Notes: generated from the letters alone by a model not told the origin. Positions 8,950-16,638 are shown, counted from the first letter of the stretch. The stretch: 49,888 bases of DNA from JAGOUY01 sp964562155 (GCA_964562155.1 CAZLRU010000011.1:1-49888); one strand, 5' to 3'. Translations and numbers: made by a program.

Positions 8950-9615
8950 TCAACGTCGTTTGGCGATGACTCGCCAATTCAGAGCTTCTTTTTCATCGTT
9001 CGTCCAATGTTTTTTACCGAACATCCCTAAATGGATGAGCTCGAGGTTGGGGTGTGACCATAGTTCCTGCCATTCTCCCGGTTGCATGAAATGTACGTAT
9101 CTTTCCCCACGTTCTTCCGGTATGGGTCCTTGCCATGACATAAAGACGTCGCCGGGTTCGCCATCGGGGATGGCGGTTGTTTGGTGTTTGTTTGGGTTTT
9201 TTAGCCAAGAGGTTGCGAGAATGATGCCACCTGGTTTAGTGATGCGTATAAGTTCTTCCACAGAGGCGCGGCGAGTTTTGTTGGTCGGAATATGATGCAG
9301 GGTTGCGAGACACACGGTGACGTCACTGATTGAGTCGGGGAGGGGGAGGGAGGGAAGGGAGCCGGGAATGAGGGGAGGGGTTCTAAGGGTTTCCGAGGGC
9401 TCAATTCCTATATAGGTAGCATTTGTTGGGAGGAGGTTGGCGAATCTTCCGTTGCCCGCTCCTACGTCCACGATGGTCATGCCGGCATGGATATACTCTG
9501 AAACGAACGGTTGTTCGGGGATGATTTTGCCTCTGGTGGTCGCGAACCAAGCGCCATGATTTTGGTAGAAATCTTGGACGTTTTGGCTGAGCTGCTTGGC
9601 AAGATCGGTATTCAT
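8950..9615 (-). CDS. Trm9/ALKBH8-like class I SAM methyltransferase (putative wobble-uridine tRNA methyltransferase)
   Basis: 221 aa. Motif I is VDVGAGNGRF (residues 49-58). The rest resembles the Trm9/ALKBH8 family from end to end: WFATTRGK near residues 23-30 (family: F-S-x-T-R), LATLHHIPTNKTRR (family: H-H-x-S-T-x-E-R-R), GDVFMSWQG (family: D-x-F-V-P-W), ERYVHFMQPGEW (family: R-Y-Y-H-x-x-x-x-G-E-L) and a C-terminal N-W-R-V-I-A-K-R. In eukaryotes Trm9 methylates cm5U34 of tRNA to mcm5U34 after Elongator. Here the start codon lies only 23 nt from the start of a divergent Elp3 gene, which supports a shared pathway. No Trm112-like activator is seen. The methyltransferase call is firm; the tRNA substrate is inferred. 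Confidence 0.75.
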   Translation of the reverse strand: MNTDLAKQLSQNVQDFYQNHGAWFATTRGKIIPEQPFVSEYIHAGMTIVDVGAGNGRFANLLPTNATYIGIEPSETLRTPPLIPGSLPSLPLPDSISDVTVCLATLHHIPTNKTRRASVEELIRITKPGGIILATSWLKNPNKHQTTAIPDGEPGDVFMSWQGPIPEERGERYVHFMQPGEWQELWSHPNLELIHLGMFGKKHWTNDEKEALNWRVIAKRR

Positions 9616-9638
9616 GCTACTCTGGCCGCTATTCCATC

Positions 9639-11297
9639 ATGTCTCACCAGACCCGTCCACCCGCGCCTGTCGTCGAAGCGATTTTAAGCGACGTCCTGAC
9701 GCATGCCACGCCTTCTCAAAAGGTGTTGGATAGTGCTATCCGAAAACATCTGCAAGGGACGAATTATCAGTTTCCGACGATTGCAGAAATGGTAAAAGTA
9801 TATCGAAAGATGACGGTGGCAGGAGGTCGTAATCAAGTCTTGGAACGATTGTTGCGTTGCAAAACTGTCCGCACGGATTCTGGGGTGGCGCCTATTACGT
9901 TGCTCACAAAACCGTATGCGTGTCCTGGAAAATGCGTGTATTGTCCCACGGAAGTCCGCATGCCAAAAAGTTATGTAGCGAGTGAGCCGGCGGCCGCGCG
10001 CGCCCTACAACTCAAGTTTGATCCATATGTGCAAGTCGTGGAACGCGTGAAGGCGCTGGAGCGTAATGGTCATGAGGCGAAGAAGATGGAGCTTATTATC
10101 AAAGGAGGGACGTGGTCCGCGTATCCGTGGGATTATCGCAAGTGGTTTATTAAACGCTGCTACGATGCAGCGAATCATTTGGGGCAACGTGAAAAGAAGA
10201 CTCGTTATGGTTCGCTTGCTTCTTCGCAGATAGCTAACGAGGGGAGTGAGTATCGCGTCATTGGGCTCACCATTGAAACTCGTCCGGATTGGATTACCCC
10301 TAAAGAGATTGTTCGATTACGGGAGCTGGGCGTGACGCGTGTTGAGCTTGGGGTGCAGGCTTTGGATGATCAGATTTTAGAGCTCACAAAGCGTGGACAT
10401 ACGGTCGATGACACGGTGCGAGCCACGGTTCTCTTGAAAGCGGCTGCGTTTAAAACCGATTATCATATTTTGCCCGGTCAACCTGGCGCGACGCCAGAGC
10501 GAGATATTGAAATGTTTGATCAGTTATTTACGGATGATCGCTTTTGTCCGGACATGATCAAATTATATCCGTGCGTTGTTTTGCCGTCGGCGGAGTTGGC
10601 TGAGTGGCATAAAGAAGGGAGATATGCGCCGCTTGAGGGTGAAACACTGATTGAGATGATGGTGCGCATGCAGAGCGTTATTCCTCGTTATTGTCGTGTT
10701 TCTCGTCTCATTCGGGATTTTCCCTCGTTTGAAATTTCTGCTGGGAATAAGGTGACGAATTTGCGTGATGTGATTGAAGTACGCATGAAAGAACGCGGAA
10801 TTGAGTGTAAATGTTTACGTTGTCGTGAGGCGGGGCATCGGCCACCGCTCACTTCTGATACAAAGCTCGGTATCTTTCGCGATGTGTATCGTAATGCGTA
10901 CGGGACAGAGTATTTTTTAAGCGTTGAAGATGAAAAACGGACGACGGTGGTCAGTTTTTTGCGTTTACGTTTACCTGATCAGCATCCGGTGATGGAGAAT
11001 CCAAAAACGAGAAAGATGTTTGAAGAAGTGCGCGCTTGCTTTCCGGAGTTGGAGGGGTGTGCTTTTATCCGCGAGCTCCACACCTATGGACAGGCTTTAA
11101 AATTATCGGAAGACCGAACGGGTGCGGTGCAGCATCAGGGATGGGGAAAGGTGTTGATGGCGGAAGCAGAAAAGATCGCTGGTGAGCATGGGTTTGGAGG
11201 GTTGGCAGTCATTAGTGGCGTCGGTGTGAAACAGTATTATCAGCAACGAGGGTTTAGTCATGCAGGTACCTACATGAAGAAGCTCTTACAAAAATAA
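9639..11297 (+). CDS. elp3: Elp3-type tRNA uridine-34 carboxymethyl-transferase (radical SAM + GNAT)
   Basis: 552 aa, normal for single-subunit bacterial/archaeal Elp3. An N-terminal tRNA-binding segment is followed by the radical-SAM cluster site C95-x3-C99-x2-C102 (CPGKCVYCP), then GGTWSAYPWDYR, ETRPDW and the barrel strands. A Cys-rich zinc-type site (IECKCLRCREAG) precedes the GNAT domain, which has RELHTYG and the acetyl-CoA loop QHQGWGK (about 498-504) and ends ISGVGVKQYYQQRGF. The known reaction of the family is acetyl-CoA-dependent cm5 formation at wobble U34. No Elp1/2/4-6 subunits are present. It is transcribed divergently from the Trm9-like gene, so its 5' leader must be very short. 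A terminator follows. Confidence 0.95.
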   Translation: MSHQTRPPAPVVEAILSDVLTHATPSQKVLDSAIRKHLQGTNYQFPTIAEMVKVYRKMTVAGGRNQVLERLLRCKTVRTDSGVAPITLLTKPYACPGKCVYCPTEVRMPKSYVASEPAAARALQLKFDPYVQVVERVKALERNGHEAKKMELIIKGGTWSAYPWDYRKWFIKRCYDAANHLGQREKKTRYGSLASSQIANEGSEYRVIGLTIETRPDWITPKEIVRLRELGVTRVELGVQALDDQILELTKRGHTVDDTVRATVLLKAAAFKTDYHILPGQPGATPERDIEMFDQLFTDDRFCPDMIKLYPCVVLPSAELAEWHKEGRYAPLEGETLIEMMVRMQSVIPRYCRVSRLIRDFPSFEISAGNKVTNLRDVIEVRMKERGIECKCLRCREAGHRPPLTSDTKLGIFRDVYRNAYGTEYFLSVEDEKRTTVVSFLRLRLPDQHPVMENPKTRKMFEEVRACFPELEGCAFIRELHTYGQALKLSEDRTGAVQHQGWGKVLMAEAEKIAGEHGFGGLAVISGVGVKQYYQQRGFSHAGTYMKKLLQK

Positions 11298-11300
11298 AAT

Positions 11301-11331
11301 ACGCCCCTTATCGGGGCCGTTTTATTTTTTC
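11301..11331 (+). terminator. Rho-independent terminator of elp3
   Basis: A hairpin GCCCC-TTATC-GGGGC, with the flanking AC/GT also pairing across one bulge, is followed by TTTTATTTTTT directly after the elp3 stop codon. Confidence 0.85.
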
Positions 11332-11395
11332 TCTTCATTACTTCGTCCCCATGAGCATTGGTCGTCGCTTTTCAGTGATCAGTGTTCGTGGAGGC

Positions 11396-11413
11396 CACGG
11401 AGAGTGCTCCGTG
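11396..11413. other. Short perfect hairpin CACGGAG-AGTG-CTCCGTG
   Basis: A 7-bp perfect inverted repeat with a 4-nt loop between the elp3 terminator and the microprotein terminator. It has no T tract. It could add to the 3' end of either transcript; no function can be assigned. Confidence 0.4.
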
Positions 11414-11426
11414 AAGGAAGAAAGAT

Positions 11427-11443
11427 AAAAACCGTCGGTTTTT
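11427..11443 (-). terminator. Terminator of the 44-aa microprotein gene
   Basis: AAAAACC-GTC-GGTTTTT inverted repeat 12 nt after the stop codon. On the minus strand it is followed by TATCTTTCTTCC. Confidence 0.6.
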
Positions 11444-11454
11444 CGTGGGTGCGG

Positions 11455-11589
11455 CTACCCTCGTTGCCGCTCCTCTGTTCGTTGCCGCTCATCGCGTGAT
11501 TTCTCGAGTCTCTCGATGAGCTGTGATAAGGGCAGGTGTTCGAAGCCGAATCTTGCCCTTCTGTCCTCAATGACCTGCTTGTCACTCAT
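11455..11589 (-). CDS. Charged 44-aa microprotein with its own promoter and terminator
   Basis: The frame from ATG 11589 to TAG 11457-11455 encodes MSDKQVIEDRRARFGFEHLP followed by an Arg/Glu-rich helix (LSQLIERLEKSRDERQRTEE). The peptide is highly charged and probably a single amphipathic helix or coiled coil. Evidence that it is expressed: a -35/-10 promoter with 17-nt spacing (11645-11617), a purine Shine-Dalgarno site AAAGGGGGAAACG right before ATG, and a hairpin terminator 12 nt after the stop. A longer overlapping frame (11585-11379) lacks such a site and has a less natural composition. I recognise no family. Confidence 0.6.
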   Translation of the reverse strand: MSDKQVIEDRRARFGFEHLPLSQLIERLEKSRDERQRTEERQRG

Positions 11590-11616
11590 CGTTTCCCCCT
11601 TTAAGTGACTGACCTA

Positions 11617-11645
11617 ACTATACTCTTTGTAAGGAGGACGGGCAA
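11617..11645 (-). promoter_or_regulatory. Promoter of the microprotein gene
   Basis: Minus strand: -35 TTGCCC (11645-11640), 17 nt, -10 TATAGT (11622-11617). The predicted start point is about 20 nt before the ATG, so this transcript has a short leader containing the Shine-Dalgarno site. Confidence 0.65.
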
Positions 11646-11676
11646 TATTTCTTGTGTAAGTAACCTGCGAATAATA

Positions 11677-11704
11677 AAAACCGACCCTTTTATGAGTCGG
11701 TTTT
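11677..11704 (-). terminator. Terminator of secE-nusG-rplK
   Basis: AAAACCGAC and GTCGGTTTT pair around a 10-nt loop just after the rplK stop. On the minus strand the hairpin runs into TTTTTATTATT. Confidence 0.85.
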
Positions 11705-11709
11705 ACGCG

Positions 11710-12135
11710 TTACGCTTTTACTTCAACCCCCATGTTGCGCGCCGTGCCAATCACTTGGTTCATGGCTGCTTCGATGGTGGTACAGTTTAAGTCAGGCATT
11801 TTCTTTTCCGCAATTTGGCGGACTTGGTCCATGGTGACTTTACCAACTTTTTCGGTGTTGGGCTTAGCGGCGCCTTTTTCGATTTTGGCCGCCTTTTTGA
11901 GGAGCTCGGAGACGGGAGGCGTTTTCAGGATGAAGGTGTAGCTGCGGTCATCGTAGAGAGTGATTACGGCTGGCACGACTTCGCCTAATCGATCTTGCGT
12001 GGCTGCATTAATCTTCTGACAGAACTCCGCAATGTTGATTCCGTGCTGACCGAGGGCGGGCCCAAGAGGAGGCGCAGGGGTTGCTTTGCCACCCATGACT
12101 TGGACCTTGATAAGGGTCTTTACTTTCTTTGCCAT
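11710..12135 (-). CDS. rplK: 50S ribosomal protein L11 (uL11)
   Basis: 141 aa. Forms the base of the L7/L12 stalk at the GTPase centre. The start is the ATG at 12135 (MAKKVKTLIKVQV); the frame stays open 45 nt further but upstream residues are not L11-like. The N-terminal GGKATPAPPLGPALGQHGIN loop and the C-terminal rRNA-binding NCTTIEAAMNQVIGTARNMG are typical. The start is preceded by CTCATCCTCT, with no Shine-Dalgarno site. It is last in the secE-nusG-rplK unit, and rplA, rplJ and rplL, often next, are absent here. Confidence 0.97.
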   Translation of the reverse strand: MAKKVKTLIKVQVMGGKATPAPPLGPALGQHGINIAEFCQKINAATQDRLGEVVPAVITLYDDRSYTFILKTPPVSELLKKAAKIEKGAAKPNTEKVGKVTMDQVRQIAEKKMPDLNCTTIEAAMNQVIGTARNMGVEVKA

Positions 12136-12240
12136 AGAGGATGAGAGATGAATGAGTAAGGATGCGGTGCCGTCGCGCAAAGCATCAGGAGGGGATCGTA
12201 GCGAGAAGCGCGCTGACGGGGGCCTCTACGATCCCATTGA

Positions 12241-12789
12241 TTAGACTTTTTTGACTTGAGTGAAATCAAGTTCGAGCGGGGTTTCACGGCCGAACATGCT
12301 GACCAGGACTTTGACTTTGCCGTGCGAGCCATCGATTTCGCTGACCTTGCCCTCGAATCCTTTGAATGGTCCTTCGCCGATTTTGACAGCCATACCCGGC
12401 TGTAAATCGATGGTGATTTGCGGCTCTTCGGTCGTGCCCATGCGCTTCATGAGGCCATCAATTTCTGCCTGAGCGAGAGGGGTTGGGTTTGTGCCGGTGC
12501 CGATAAAGCCGGTGACGTTTGGCGTGTTGCGAACGACGTACCACGAGTCATCCGTTACGATCATTTCAACGAGTACATAGCCGGGGAAGATTTTTTCTTC
12601 TGTCACGCGCCGTTTGCCGTTTTTGATTTTAATCTTCTTTTCTTTTGGGACCAGGATTTGAAAGATGTGATCTTTTAAGCCCAGAGTCTCGATACGTTGA
12701 CGAAGGCCGTCGGCGACATTTTCTTCGTAGCCGGAGTAGGTGTGAATGGCGAACCAGCGGCGTCCGTAGTCTGAGGTTTGCTTAGGCAT
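12241..12789 (-). CDS. nusG: Transcription termination/antitermination factor NusG
   Basis: 182 aa. Binds RNA polymerase through the N-terminal NGN domain (RRWFAIHTYSGYEENVADGL; FPGYVLVEMIVTDDSWYVVR) and carries a C-terminal KOW domain (GMAVKIGEGPFKGFEGKVSE). The start ATG 12789 follows the secE stop by one nucleotide (TAA-T-ATG), so translational coupling is likely. The same junction is seen between rplP and rpmC. Confidence 0.97.
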   Translation of the reverse strand: MPKQTSDYGRRWFAIHTYSGYEENVADGLRQRIETLGLKDHIFQILVPKEKKIKIKNGKRRVTEEKIFPGYVLVEMIVTDDSWYVVRNTPNVTGFIGTGTNPTPLAQAEIDGLMKRMGTTEEPQITIDLQPGMAVKIGEGPFKGFEGKVSEIDGSHGKVKVLVSMFGRETPLELDFTQVKKV

Positions 12790-12790
12790 A

Positions 12791-13141
12791 TTATTGATTC
12801 GCAGGATTCTCGGGTGTGGGTGAGCCGACAGGGACGGTCTGGACATTTAGATCAACAGGGTTGCCATTTTGATCGGTCGCTTGAATGTCTGAAGGATTGA
12901 TTTGAGGAATGGGAGGCGTGTCAGAGCTTGACTCATTCGTGGTTTGAGCGTGACGAGCGTTGATGACGACCTTGACCAAGCGATTGAGTCCAAGATCCAG
13001 AGCGCCAAAGAAGACGGCGGCTGCGACGCTGCCCACAATGATGAGGGCGCTGTAGCGGATGGTGTCTTGTTTGCTTGGCCAGCTGACTTTTTCCAACTCT
13101 TCCTTAGATGTACGGAAGTACTCAATGATGGGGTTAGGCAT
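12791..13141 (-). CDS. secE: Preprotein translocase subunit SecE with long polar C-terminal tail
   Basis: 116 aa. SecE stabilises SecY. The conserved amphipathic helix EELEKVSWPSKQDTIR (about 14-29) is followed by one transmembrane helix (about 31-56). The final 50 residues form an unusual Asn/Pro/Ser/Thr-rich tail after the membrane span, likely disordered and on the outside given the usual SecE topology. It is first in the secE-nusG-rplK unit behind a promoter at 13216-13188; its start has no Shine-Dalgarno site. Confidence 0.92.
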   Translation of the reverse strand: MPNPIIEYFRTSKEELEKVSWPSKQDTIRYSALIIVGSVAAAVFFGALDLGLNRLVKVVINARHAQTTNESSSDTPPIPQINPSDIQATDQNGNPVDLNVQTVPVGSPTPENPANQ

Positions 13142-13161
13142 AAATAACGTGTTTTTTAAAA

Positions 13162-13176
13162 GACCCGTGGCGGGTC
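13162..13176 (-). promoter_or_regulatory. Hairpin in the secE leader (terminator-like)
   Basis: On the minus strand GACCCG-CCA-CGGGTC is followed by TTTT. It lies between the predicted promoter and the secE start codon, so it would be in the leader of the secE-nusG-rplK mRNA. It could equally act as the terminator of the upstream femAB-like gene, or as an attenuator. Confidence 0.5.
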
Positions 13177-13187
13177 AACTGTGGGTA

Positions 13188-13216
13188 ATGCTAGCATAAG
13201 ACTTAAAAAAGGTCAA
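13188..13216 (-). promoter_or_regulatory. Promoter of secE-nusG-rplK
   Basis: Minus strand: -35 TTGACC (13216-13211), 17 nt, -10 TAGCAT (13193-13188) with an upstream TGC making an extended -10 (TGCTAGCAT). It lies just after the stop codon of the FemAB-like gene. Confidence 0.65.
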
Positions 13217-13221
13217 AATAC

Positions 13222-14247
13222 CTATAGTCTTCGCCGTTTTCGCCGAATCGTCTCGATCGTCCATGTCAGCCAATATTTTGGTGACAGAGGGAGGTCGTGT
13301 GCGTGGAGATAGGCTTCTTCGAACCCCCCAAATCCTCGCTTAAAAAGCGAGAGGCCGTGCCAGGGGTGTTCGGTGGCGGATTCAGGGACCACGCCCCAAA
13401 AATTATAAAAATGACATCCTCGTCGTTTAAGTTCTTGGATGACGCGCCATTGGAGGAGGTGAGCGGCGGGGATTTTGGGGAAATGAGACTGGTCAGATGC
13501 TCCGTGATGGTAGAAACCGCTGCCATGGGCCAGTGTAATGATGGCGGCTGAGACGATTTGGTTTTGTAGTTCGGCAATCGCGATGATGAGTCGTCCTTGG
13601 TTTAGGAAGGCTTCACATTCGGTTTCGAGGTATTTTCGAGAGAAGGGGGTGAAGTGTTGGCGAGTAACGGTGGCTTGATACACCTTCCAAAAATCGTGGA
13701 GACCGCTCACATCGCTAATGAATTTTACGGTTACTCCTGCTTCCTCTGCTTTGCGAATGCTTTGACGCGTGGTTTTTCGCATGTTTTTTAGCAGATCCTC
13801 CTCGTTTGGTGATACGTCTAAGATCCAGGCGAGTTCCGGGTGTTGATGGATCGGAGCGGGCTTATATCCGCGCGCCTGTAATAATAATTTATTATCTTCT
13901 GTATCGGGTAATGGTGAGCAGACACGAATAAAGACGGCCTGTCGTGCTTTAGCGAGGCGTTTCCATTCTTCTGTCAAGAGATTCCATGCCTGTGTTTGTG
14001 ATGTGTGAGGGGCAATGATGGGTCCGTGGGGTACGAGTAAAAAGGAGCCGCGGCGAGCTTTGATAAAGATGGTGAGGGCGGTGCCGACCAAATCTTCTCC
14101 CTCGAAGATCCCCAGGTGAATTACTTCATGATTACTTGCCTCATTTGTCTCCTTCCATTCCCATGACTGTAAAAATGTTGGGGGAGCTTGTGTATCTAAG
14201 AATGCGGTCCAGGCGGAGCGATCAGTGCAGGGTTTAATGGAGAGCAT
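13222..14247 (-). CDS. FemAB/FemX-family peptidyl transferase
   Basis: 341 aa, the usual length for the family. FemAB proteins are double GNAT-fold enzymes that add amino acids from aminoacyl-tRNA to the peptide stem of lipid II. Typical segments are FLQSWEWKETNE near the N-terminus, LLVPHGPII, LKNMRKTTRQSIRKAEEAGV, HHGASD followed by AHLLQWRVIQELKRRGCHFYNFWGV, and the C-terminal LSLFKRGFGG. The start lies 14 nt inside the end of the DegT aminotransferase gene, so the two are translationally coupled. The context points to envelope peptide assembly; the amino acid added is unknown. Confidence 0.85.
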   Translation of the reverse strand: MLSIKPCTDRSAWTAFLDTQAPPTFLQSWEWKETNEASNHEVIHLGIFEGEDLVGTALTIFIKARRGSFLLVPHGPIIAPHTSQTQAWNLLTEEWKRLAKARQAVFIRVCSPLPDTEDNKLLLQARGYKPAPIHQHPELAWILDVSPNEEDLLKNMRKTTRQSIRKAEEAGVTVKFISDVSGLHDFWKVYQATVTRQHFTPFSRKYLETECEAFLNQGRLIIAIAELQNQIVSAAIITLAHGSGFYHHGASDQSHFPKIPAAHLLQWRVIQELKRRGCHFYNFWGVVPESATEHPWHGLSLFKRGFGGFEEAYLHAHDLPLSPKYWLTWTIETIRRKRRRL

Positions 14248-15472
14248 ATTTTATTGTTTTTATTATTTTTTTTGCATCCGCTTCAGAAATATTGATATGT
14301 GTTGGGAGATTAATCATCTTCTGGGAGAGGTCGACGGCGTTTGGTGTTTTTGTTCGGTCGTATCCTGCAGCTTGCTCATCGATTCCTTTGGGAGCAATGG
14401 GAGCGACGTACCAATCACCGAGTTCGAGGCGGGCTTGTTTGCAGGCGCTGAGGATCTTATCTCGATGGGGCGTACTGAGAGGATAGCGAAGCAGAGCCGG
14501 TTCTGCCTGCGATGGGAGGATTGGATGCACCATATCAGGAATGTTGAGTTCCGTTCTATAGAGTTCGCTCAGGTGGCGGCGGTGGGCATCAAAGCGCTCA
14601 CGTTTTTTCCATTGATGAAGCGCGAGGATGGCGAGGGCGTTTGCCATCTGACGATTCGCCCAGGATGGTCGACCTCCCTGCCGTTCTTGTGGCTCGAAGG
14701 CTTTGGAAATGAAATGTAATCGTTTGGCGATCTCTAGGAATATTTTTCCAAAGGAGAGCGTGTCATAGGTTTTTAATGAGATGCTTAAGATAATCGGATG
14801 CAATAGTTGCCGAATAATCCAGGTTTTGGAGGGGAGGGGAGCTTGTGCTTGGAACTCTTTGAGACGCGTGAGTATTTCCGAATTTCGACTAAGAGCCATT
14901 CCTCCGAAGACAGAGGAGAGTGACTTGTCTCTTCCAAAGCTAAAGATAGCCACATCGCCAAAGGTGCCGAGGAGTTGTCCGTTCCAGCGGCTCCCAAAGC
15001 TATGAGCACAGTCCTCGATGACGAAGAGGCGATGTTTGTGCGCGAAGGCCATGATCGCGTTCATGTCCGCAGGAATACCGAACGTATGTTGGATTAGGAT
15101 GGCGCGCGTGTTAGGGGTGATGAGCGTTTCCAGAGTTGAGGTATCCATCGTGTAGGTCTTGGGATCGACGTCGACGTAGAGTGGAATGCAGTTGGCCCAG
15201 CGAATACTGTTTGGTACAGCGATGCAGGTAAAGGCTTGGAGAAGGATCTCGCTCTTTTTTGGCAGGTTGAGTGCTTGAATGGCGGCACAAAGAGCTGAGC
15301 GACCGCTTTCAAAGGTGACGGTGTGTGAACGAAAGAAACTGCCGACGGCTTGTTCGAGGTCGGCGATGGCTGAGCCGCGTTGCCACTTCCATGGTTGAAT
15401 GAGAAGGGATGCGGCGAGATGAATATCATCCCGTTCTGCATTGGGGGAAAGGGAAGTGACGAGGCGGCGCAT
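14234..15472 (-). CDS. DegT/DnrJ/EryC1/StrS-family PLP aminotransferase
   Basis: 412 aa. Fold-type I aminotransferase usually acting on keto-sugars. FESGRSALCAAIQAL matches the PLP phosphate-binding start, VIEDCAHSFG carries the pyridine-binding Asp (D154) and FSFGRDKSLSSVFGG carries the Schiff-base Lys (K183). The region between about 200 and 270 is more divergent, so the substrate cannot be stated. It sits between the transglutaminase-like gene (4-nt gap) and the femAB-like gene (14-nt overlap) in one operon. Confidence 0.85.
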   Translation of the reverse strand: MRRLVTSLSPNAERDDIHLAASLLIQPWKWQRGSAIADLEQAVGSFFRSHTVTFESGRSALCAAIQALNLPKKSEILLQAFTCIAVPNSIRWANCIPLYVDVDPKTYTMDTSTLETLITPNTRAILIQHTFGIPADMNAIMAFAHKHRLFVIEDCAHSFGSRWNGQLLGTFGDVAIFSFGRDKSLSSVFGGMALSRNSEILTRLKEFQAQAPLPSKTWIIRQLLHPIILSISLKTYDTLSFGKIFLEIAKRLHFISKAFEPQERQGGRPSWANRQMANALAILALHQWKKRERFDAHRRHLSELYRTELNIPDMVHPILPSQAEPALLRYPLSTPHRDKILSACKQARLELGDWYVAPIAPKGIDEQAAGYDRTKTPNAVDLSQKMINLPTHINISEADAKKIIKTIKYALH

Positions 15473-15476
15473 AACT

Positions 15477-16403
15477 TTATTTTATAGTAATCTGTGCGCG
15501 TACGGAGGCGTTTTCTCCTCCTTCGAGAATAAAGGGGTGTTGCAAGATGGGGGCTGAGTATATTTTATTATTGTGTTCGATCGTGATATCACAGCCTTGT
15601 GAAAGACGAATTCGGTCACTTCCGACGAAGCCGAAGCGCCCGGATTTTTTGCTTCGTCCTTGTTTTGCCAGTTGTTCCGTGGAGGGATCAACGGGAATCC
15701 ATTTTCCGTTTTCCGTTTGGAATTCTGCCCAGGCGTGCATATTGTTTTTTGTTCCGTCCAGAAAAAAGCCGTTCACGATGCGCGCGGGAATATTGTTTGC
15801 TCTGCAGAGCGATACGAAGAGCGCATCGTATCCGCCACAGTCGACGCGTGGTCGTAGTAGGGCGTCCAAATCGCTGTAGAGTTCATCGATGGGATCGCCG
15901 TAGACAAGTGTTCTGACGAGGTGCGCGTTTATTTTGGACGCAACTTCTTTGCGAGATGACCTTTGCCCAATGTTTTTTGCAAGTGTTTGGATTCGGGGGT
16001 CTGTTGGATGGAGATGGTTTGAGTCTTCGGTGAGAGCGATGGAGGGCATGCCCGTGGTTGAGCAGTTATTTTTTTTGGAATATGGTCGGATCGTCGTTTG
16101 GCAGCTGAAGGCGGGTATTTCGAGTTTTGCGGTACGTGGTTCGATGGAGCCAATGAAAAAATGGTTACCACATTTTTCGTCTGTCACTTGGCGAGTGTTT
16201 GGCAAGTGCAATTTCAGTTCCGTGATGGTTTGTTCTGGTGTGGTAGGTGGGAGGGGAATGGCGAGTGTAATGGTATTAGCTGTTTTTGATTCGATGGAGA
16301 GGTGGTAGGTGATTTCGAATGAGTTGATACCGGTATGCGAATACGTCCCCAATTGTTCTTTGAGACGATGATATGGCCAAAAGAGTGATTGTTTCCAGGA
16401 CAT
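15477..16403 (-). CDS. Transglutaminase-like cysteine peptidase/ligase domain protein
   Basis: 308 aa from the ATG at 16403; the open frame extends upstream through a terminator and tRNA-Pro, which is not plausible coding. The N-terminal half is a beta-rich domain without a signal peptide. The C-terminal half holds the transglutaminase-core triad: Cys in RVDCGGYDALF (C189), His in HAWAEFQ (H223) and Asp in GKWIPVDPST (D239). Family members are proteases, amidases or cross-linking enzymes. The absence of an export signal and coupling with DegT and FemAB genes suggest modification of a peptide made in the cytosol. Confidence 0.75.
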   Translation of the reverse strand: MSWKQSLFWPYHRLKEQLGTYSHTGINSFEITYHLSIESKTANTITLAIPLPPTTPEQTITELKLHLPNTRQVTDEKCGNHFFIGSIEPRTAKLEIPAFSCQTTIRPYSKKNNCSTTGMPSIALTEDSNHLHPTDPRIQTLAKNIGQRSSRKEVASKINAHLVRTLVYGDPIDELYSDLDALLRPRVDCGGYDALFVSLCRANNIPARIVNGFFLDGTKNNMHAWAEFQTENGKWIPVDPSTEQLAKQGRSKKSGRFGFVGSDRIRLSQGCDITIEHNNKIYSAPILQHPFILEGGENASVRAQITIK

Positions 16404-16440
16404 GGGGGAATCATATCCGTCATCGTCATCTAGAGCAAAC

Positions 16441-16470
16441 AAAAAATCCAGGTGTATACCTGGATTTTTT
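16441..16470. terminator. Bidirectional terminator between tRNA-Pro and the transglutaminase gene
   Basis: AAAAAATCCAGG-TGTATA-CCTGGATTTTTT is a perfect 12-bp stem with A and T runs on both sides, just after tRNA-Pro. Confidence 0.85.
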
Positions 16471-16472
16471 GT

Positions 16473-16549
16473 TGGTCGGGCTAGTGGGATTTGAACCCAC
16501 GACCTCTTGCACCCCATGCAAGCGCGCTAGCCAACTGCGCTATAGCCCG
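16473..16549 (-). tRNA. tRNA-Pro (GGG)
   Basis: Minus-strand cloverleaf with acceptor stem CGGGCTA/TAGCCCG, discriminator A and encoded CCA. The anticodon stem-loop CTTGC-ATGGGGT-GCAAG gives anticodon GGG; the T arm is GTGGG-TTCAAAT-CCCAC. The C1-G72 pair and A73 fit bacterial tRNA-Pro. Confidence 0.95.
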
Positions 16550-16638
16550 ACGAGTCCTTTTCTTCTCACTTTTACGGGCGGAGCATAACTGTTTTTGTTT
16601 TTATTGGCAAGCGACTCTTGACACATCTTCAATGTTTC

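Noticed and set aside
11379..11585. 68-codon frame overlapping the 44-aa microprotein
   Set aside because: No Shine-Dalgarno at its start, Ser/Arg-rich random composition, and it reads through the terminator hairpin.
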